Position numbers and translations under genes: made by a program
In this document: one piece after another, positions 61,116 to 64,000 of the stretch
How the letters are laid out: the number at the start of each line of letters is the position of its first letter
Numbering within the stretch: position 1 is the stretch's first letter
NCBI GenBank assembly: GCA_023382535.1
Contig: JAHDWA010000053.1
Location: 9,991-73,990, forward strand
Reading direction: 5' to 3'
DNA from: Anaerolineae bacterium
Lineage (GTDB): Bacteria; Chloroflexota; Anaerolineae; 4572-78; J111
DNA: 64,000 nt
Notes under the pieces: generated by a model
Database searches by the model: none
What the model was told of the DNA's origin: nothing
The model's input: the letters and a program-made list of their open reading frames with translations, nothing else

Positions 61116-63800
61116 TCAATCACCTGGTTTAGGCTCTTGCCAGGCCCGGACTTCTTCTTTGCGGGGGTCTGCCTTCAACGCCTCGACAACCGGCAGCACC
61201 GTTCCTTTTCGATCCTTGTACCAGGCTGCCTGCTCAAAACGCTCGTCGGCATGCTCCCCGGCGCTGTTGGCCAGCAGCCAGGCGGTCTGGGCGAAAAAGT
61301 AGGGCGGCGTCTTGTCGAGCATGGCGTGGTACGCGCCCAGGGTCAGTCTGGTCAAATCTTCGGCCCGCACCGGGGGATAGCGTGGATCCTCCGCCGCGCC
61401 GATAGTGGCCCCGCCTTCGGTGCCGATAACCGGCAGGTAGTAGCCAAAACGCCGGTAAAAAATTTTCGCGTAAGCATCAAATTTATAAAAAGCGTTGGAG
61501 TCTTCGTCAATCGTATTGCCGACCCAGAAACCGCCCTGCTCGCGCGGCAGCTTGGCAATGCGGCGGGCGTGGTTGATCGCTTCGACCTGCTCCGGCGTCA
61601 ACCCCCGTTCGGCAATTTCCGCTTCGGTCAAAGGCACATCGGCAATATTGACCAGGTCGGTGGGGTAATCCAGGGGATGGTTGAGAAAGTAGTTATGGAC
61701 GGCCAGCCAGGAACCGGGCAGCAGGTCAGCCTGCCCTCTGGCCCGCAGCCCGGCCAGGAATTGGCGCAGAAAGACCAGGTCATCTACGGTGCCGCCGCCG
61801 GCCAGGGGCGGCAGGCTGGGATAGCCGCCCGCCATATGGACTTGCTGCGCCGCTGGCAGCCACAGATCAACCAAACGCTCGACATTGATTGCCTCGCCCT
61901 CCGGCCAGCCCCCGGCAGGACCGGCCACGTTGGCTTCGTTGTAAAGCTCAAAATAATCTACCCCTAATCCGACAGCCTGGGGAACTAATTCCGGCAAATG
62001 CTGGTAGGGTTCATTGAAGGGCTTGTAGACGCGCATGACGGGTTCGATGCCGCTGGCCGTGAGCTGTTCAATCAGGTAGGGATCGGTGACCGTGGGCGCG
62101 TCGTCTTGCAGGAACTTGAGCCACTTGATATTCATCGCCCGCAGTTCCGGCACAAAGTAATCCACCACTTCTTTAGATAAAGGCTGGTTGGTCGGCGAGC
62201 CGTGCAGACCGCGCCCGTTGTCGGCTTCCGGCCGGGGATAGGCGGACAGCAGATTTTGCTCCGGCTGCGGCGTCACCCCTGCTTCAAGACATTGCTCAAC
62301 TTCAAGCTGAGCCTTAACCATTTCGCGGTGGTTCGCCTGCGGTCCAATATCTGGTAAACACAAACGGCGAGCTTCATTCAGGCGGGGCCGCTGTTTCAGG
62401 GCGTCAACTACCGGCTCCTGGTCGCCCTCCCGGTCATGATACCAGGCGTTCTTTTCCCAGACTGGCTCGTTGTAATCGAGCGCGTCCTGGGCCAGCAGCC
62501 AGGTCATCGTGGCGAAGTAATAATCCGGGGCATCGTCGAGCATGTAATCGGCCGACCAGAGCGTCCATTCGGCCACGGTTTGACCATCCACCACCGGGTA
62601 GCGCGGGTCCTCGCCGGAGCTTTTGGTCGCCCCGCCCTCGGTCGAGATCATGGGGATGTCAAAGCCAAACAGGTCGTAAAACTGGTTGCGAAAGGCAATG
62701 AACTGGAAAAAGCTGGTGTTGTCGTCGTAAATATGGAAGCCCATCAACTCGCCTTCCGTGAAGCGGCGATTGATTTCGTCAAGCGCGGCCGGGTCCAGGC
62801 CCAGCCTGGCTCCATCCTCGACGGTCAGCAGGCGCATTCTCAGGATGCCGGCCACCGCCCGGTTCAGGTTGATTTCGGCCACCTGCGCCTCGGTCAACCC
62901 GTACCGCTCGATCTCAGCGTCGGTCAAAAGGCGGCCGGTCTGGTTGACCTCATCGTAGGGATAGGTGGGCGGGTGGTTGATGGTGTAGTTGTGGATGGAG
63001 GCCCAGGCGAAGTACAGAACCTCCTCGTTGCCCTGCTCGCGCAAGGCGTCAAAGAAGCGGTAAAAGAAGTCGTCCCGCCACTCCGGCTGCTTTTGGCCGG
63101 GGGCAAAAAAGGAAGGCAGCCCGGGGTAGCCGCCGGCCAGGTAGATCGTCCGGGCGGCGTCGGCCCAGATTTGAGCCAGGTACTCCGGCTGCGGCTGGCC
63201 GTCGTCGTCGCACCAGCCGCCGCTTTCGCCCGGCTGGTTGGGTTCGTTGTACAGGTCGTAATAGTAAACCCCTTTGGCTACATAATGGCGGACCAGCGCC
63301 TCCAACTCATCCGGATCGTAAGGAGTGTTGCACTGCTGGTAGATGCGGATGACCGGCATAATATCGCGGCTGACCAGGTCGTCAATCGTCCGGTCGTAGT
63401 CGCGATTGGTCAGACCGTCCACCAGCAGTTTGACCCATTTGATGTTCATGCGGGCCAGTTCGGAGACAAAGTAGCTGGTAGCCTCGTCGGACTGGGCATA
63501 GAGGTGGGTGCTCCAGTGGACGCCCAAGCCGTTATCATCTTTAGGCCGGGGGAAGGCGCTCAGCGGCAGCGGTGCGGTGGGAAAGGGAGAAGTGGGGGTC
63601 GGGGGTTGGGGAGTAGGCGTTGGGGAGGGGGCAGGCGGGGACGCGAGGAGGCGAGGCATCGGTGATGGAGGAGGAACGGGAGTAGAGGTTGGGGCAACGG
63701 CGATGGGCTTAGCCGTTAATGGCGGGGGCGGCGTAGTCTGACAGGCTGCTAAACTAAAGATAATTTGCGCAAAAAACAGAAAAAATCTGATAATTTTCAT
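61116..63800 (-). CDS. Lipoprotein with two tandem glycosidase-like domains
   Basis: 894 residues: a lipoprotein signal (FFLFFAQIIFSLAAC), a Pro/Thr/Ser-rich linker (25-75), then two related domains of about 400 residues. Domain 1 opens LSAFPRPKDDNGLGVHWS, with a putative acid Glu in YDLYNEPNQPG and nucleophile Glu in MISTEGGAT. Domain 2 opens LSAYPRPEADNGRGLHGS, with YFELYNEANVAGP and VIGTEGGAT. This spacing fits the (beta/alpha)8 GH-A glycosidase clan. Both catalytic pairs are kept, so both halves may be active. It is anchored outside the membrane; the sugar is unknown. Confidence 0.82.
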   Translation of the reverse strand: MKIIRFFLFFAQIIFSLAACQTTPPPPLTAKPIAVAPTSTPVPPPSPMPRLLASPPAPSPTPTPQPPTPTSPFPTAPLPLSAFPRPKDDNGLGVHWSTHLYAQSDEATSYFVSELARMNIKWVKLLVDGLTNRDYDRTIDDLVSRDIMPVIRIYQQCNTPYDPDELEALVRHYVAKGVYYYDLYNEPNQPGESGGWCDDDGQPQPEYLAQIWADAARTIYLAGGYPGLPSFFAPGQKQPEWRDDFFYRFFDALREQGNEEVLYFAWASIHNYTINHPPTYPYDEVNQTGRLLTDAEIERYGLTEAQVAEINLNRAVAGILRMRLLTVEDGARLGLDPAALDEINRRFTEGELMGFHIYDDNTSFFQFIAFRNQFYDLFGFDIPMISTEGGATKSSGEDPRYPVVDGQTVAEWTLWSADYMLDDAPDYYFATMTWLLAQDALDYNEPVWEKNAWYHDREGDQEPVVDALKQRPRLNEARRLCLPDIGPQANHREMVKAQLEVEQCLEAGVTPQPEQNLLSAYPRPEADNGRGLHGSPTNQPLSKEVVDYFVPELRAMNIKWLKFLQDDAPTVTDPYLIEQLTASGIEPVMRVYKPFNEPYQHLPELVPQAVGLGVDYFELYNEANVAGPAGGWPEGEAINVERLVDLWLPAAQQVHMAGGYPSLPPLAGGGTVDDLVFLRQFLAGLRARGQADLLPGSWLAVHNYFLNHPLDYPTDLVNIADVPLTEAEIAERGLTPEQVEAINHARRIAKLPREQGGFWVGNTIDEDSNAFYKFDAYAKIFYRRFGYYLPVIGTEGGATIGAAEDPRYPPVRAEDLTRLTLGAYHAMLDKTPPYFFAQTAWLLANSAGEHADERFEQAAWYKDRKGTVLPVVEALKADPRKEEVRAWQEPKPGD

Positions 63801-63839
63801 CTGTGTCTACCCGCACCTGCGGTGGGGCAGGTGTCTGTG

Positions 63840-64000
63840 TCAATCTGTGGACCCTTCTGGCTGGCCGTGCAACTCAATCGCATGCTGGCCGATAATTTCC
63901 AGCGCCGTATCGCCGGAGGGAGGCTGCATCAAACCGGCCCGAACGTCGCGGAAGTAGCGCTCCAGCGGCAGCGACTTGGTCAGGCTGAGACCGCCGGCAA
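63840..64000 (-). CDS. Acyl-CoA dehydrogenase, C-terminal fragment
   Basis: The window end cuts the 5' part. The visible 53 codons read AGGLSLTKSLPLERYFRDVR, then AGLMQPPSGDTALEIIGQHAIEL, and stop at TGA (rc of 63840-63842). The SLPLERYFRDVRAG..QPPSGD..LE stretch matches the end of acyl-CoA dehydrogenase-like proteins. It would fit the branched-chain/fatty-acid theme of the neighbouring operon. Confidence 0.75.
   Translation of the reverse strand, partial: AGGLSLTKSLPLERYFRDVRAGLMQPPSGDTALEIIGQHAIELHGQPEGSTD

Noticed and set aside
62436..63665. 409-codon plus-strand open frame within the duplicated-glycosidase gene
   Set aside because: It is the antisense shadow of a high-GC coding region; the minus-strand frame has a lipobox and conserved catalytic motifs, while this one has low-complexity V/G/A/Q/R composition and no family match.
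1..64000. CRISPR arrays, rRNA or tRNA genes
   Set aside because: No evenly spaced direct repeats with unique spacers, no rRNA-like conserved stretches and no tRNA-like cloverleaf were seen on reading both strands.

Overview
The window reads as one contig from an uncultured, high-GC, heterotrophic bacterium, most likely a member of the Chloroflexota. The assignment rests on the gene mix, not on a marker gene: very large XRE- or LuxR-type regulators carrying a STAND/AAA ATPase and TPRs, WD40/pentapeptide-tail debris, an EAD-NB-ARC-TPR protein, a two-domain thioredoxin-like oxidoreductase and a split methylmalonyl-CoA mutase. No rRNA, tRNA or CRISPR array was seen.

Layout. 1-577: the 3' end of an unknown gene with a terminator, then the deleted remains of a ParB-like gene whose intact relative lies at 24281-26386. 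587-10152: a co-oriented minus-strand stress/redox block (14-TM drug exporter, Dps, GAPDH, sulfite-oxidase-like enzyme, site-2 protease with CBS domains, UBP zinc finger, DUF5996, rhodanese, NDH-2, DipZ/TlpA-like protein). dps and the GAPDH gene each carry one single-base frameshift. 10241-13604: two tandem epoxide hydrolases with matching upstream palindromes, and a gutted copy of the DipZ-like gene. 13720-14754: small orphan genes and a truncated transposase. 15070-24050: two large XRE-AAA-TPR paralogues around an MFS gene, sharing a 654-bp identical block, surrounded by WD40-tail and VOC-protein debris. 24281-28241: ParB-like zinc protein, a perfect 19-bp inverted repeat, and a serine recombinase. 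28474-30553: dipeptide-type ABC permeases. 30668-31276: a thioredoxin-like gene with an in-frame TGA exactly where the first Cys of the CxxC belongs, followed by a SECIS-like hairpin; this is a probable selenoprotein and the most interesting item. 31282-41135: accessory minus-strand genes (methyltransferases, GH43, AlkD-like, ABC exporter, DinB, HigBA-type toxin-antitoxin) with a four-copy dispersed repeat. 41472-50925: plus-strand metabolism (PGDH fused to a SerK/ParB-like domain, MtdB-like dehydrogenase, beta-CASP nuclease, peptide deformylase, amino-acid ABC transporter, STAND ATPase). 50958-57052: 2-oxoacid dehydrogenase E1a-E1b-E2 plus methylmalonyl-CoA mutase under a GntR/FadR-type regulator. 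57303-64000: LuxR-ATPase regulator, small enzymes, a lipoprotein with a duplicated glycosidase-like domain, and the end of an acyl-CoA dehydrogenase.

Taken together, the 50.9-57 kb operon plus the acyl-CoA dehydrogenase point to branched-chain keto-acid or propionyl-CoA metabolism. The SerA/MtdB pair points to serine and C1 metabolism using a methanopterin-type cofactor. The 0-40 kb part is rich in duplications, gene conversion, truncated genes and repeats, as expected of a rearranging accessory region. Two apparent indels mean base-level accuracy should be checked before any frameshift or stop is treated as biological.
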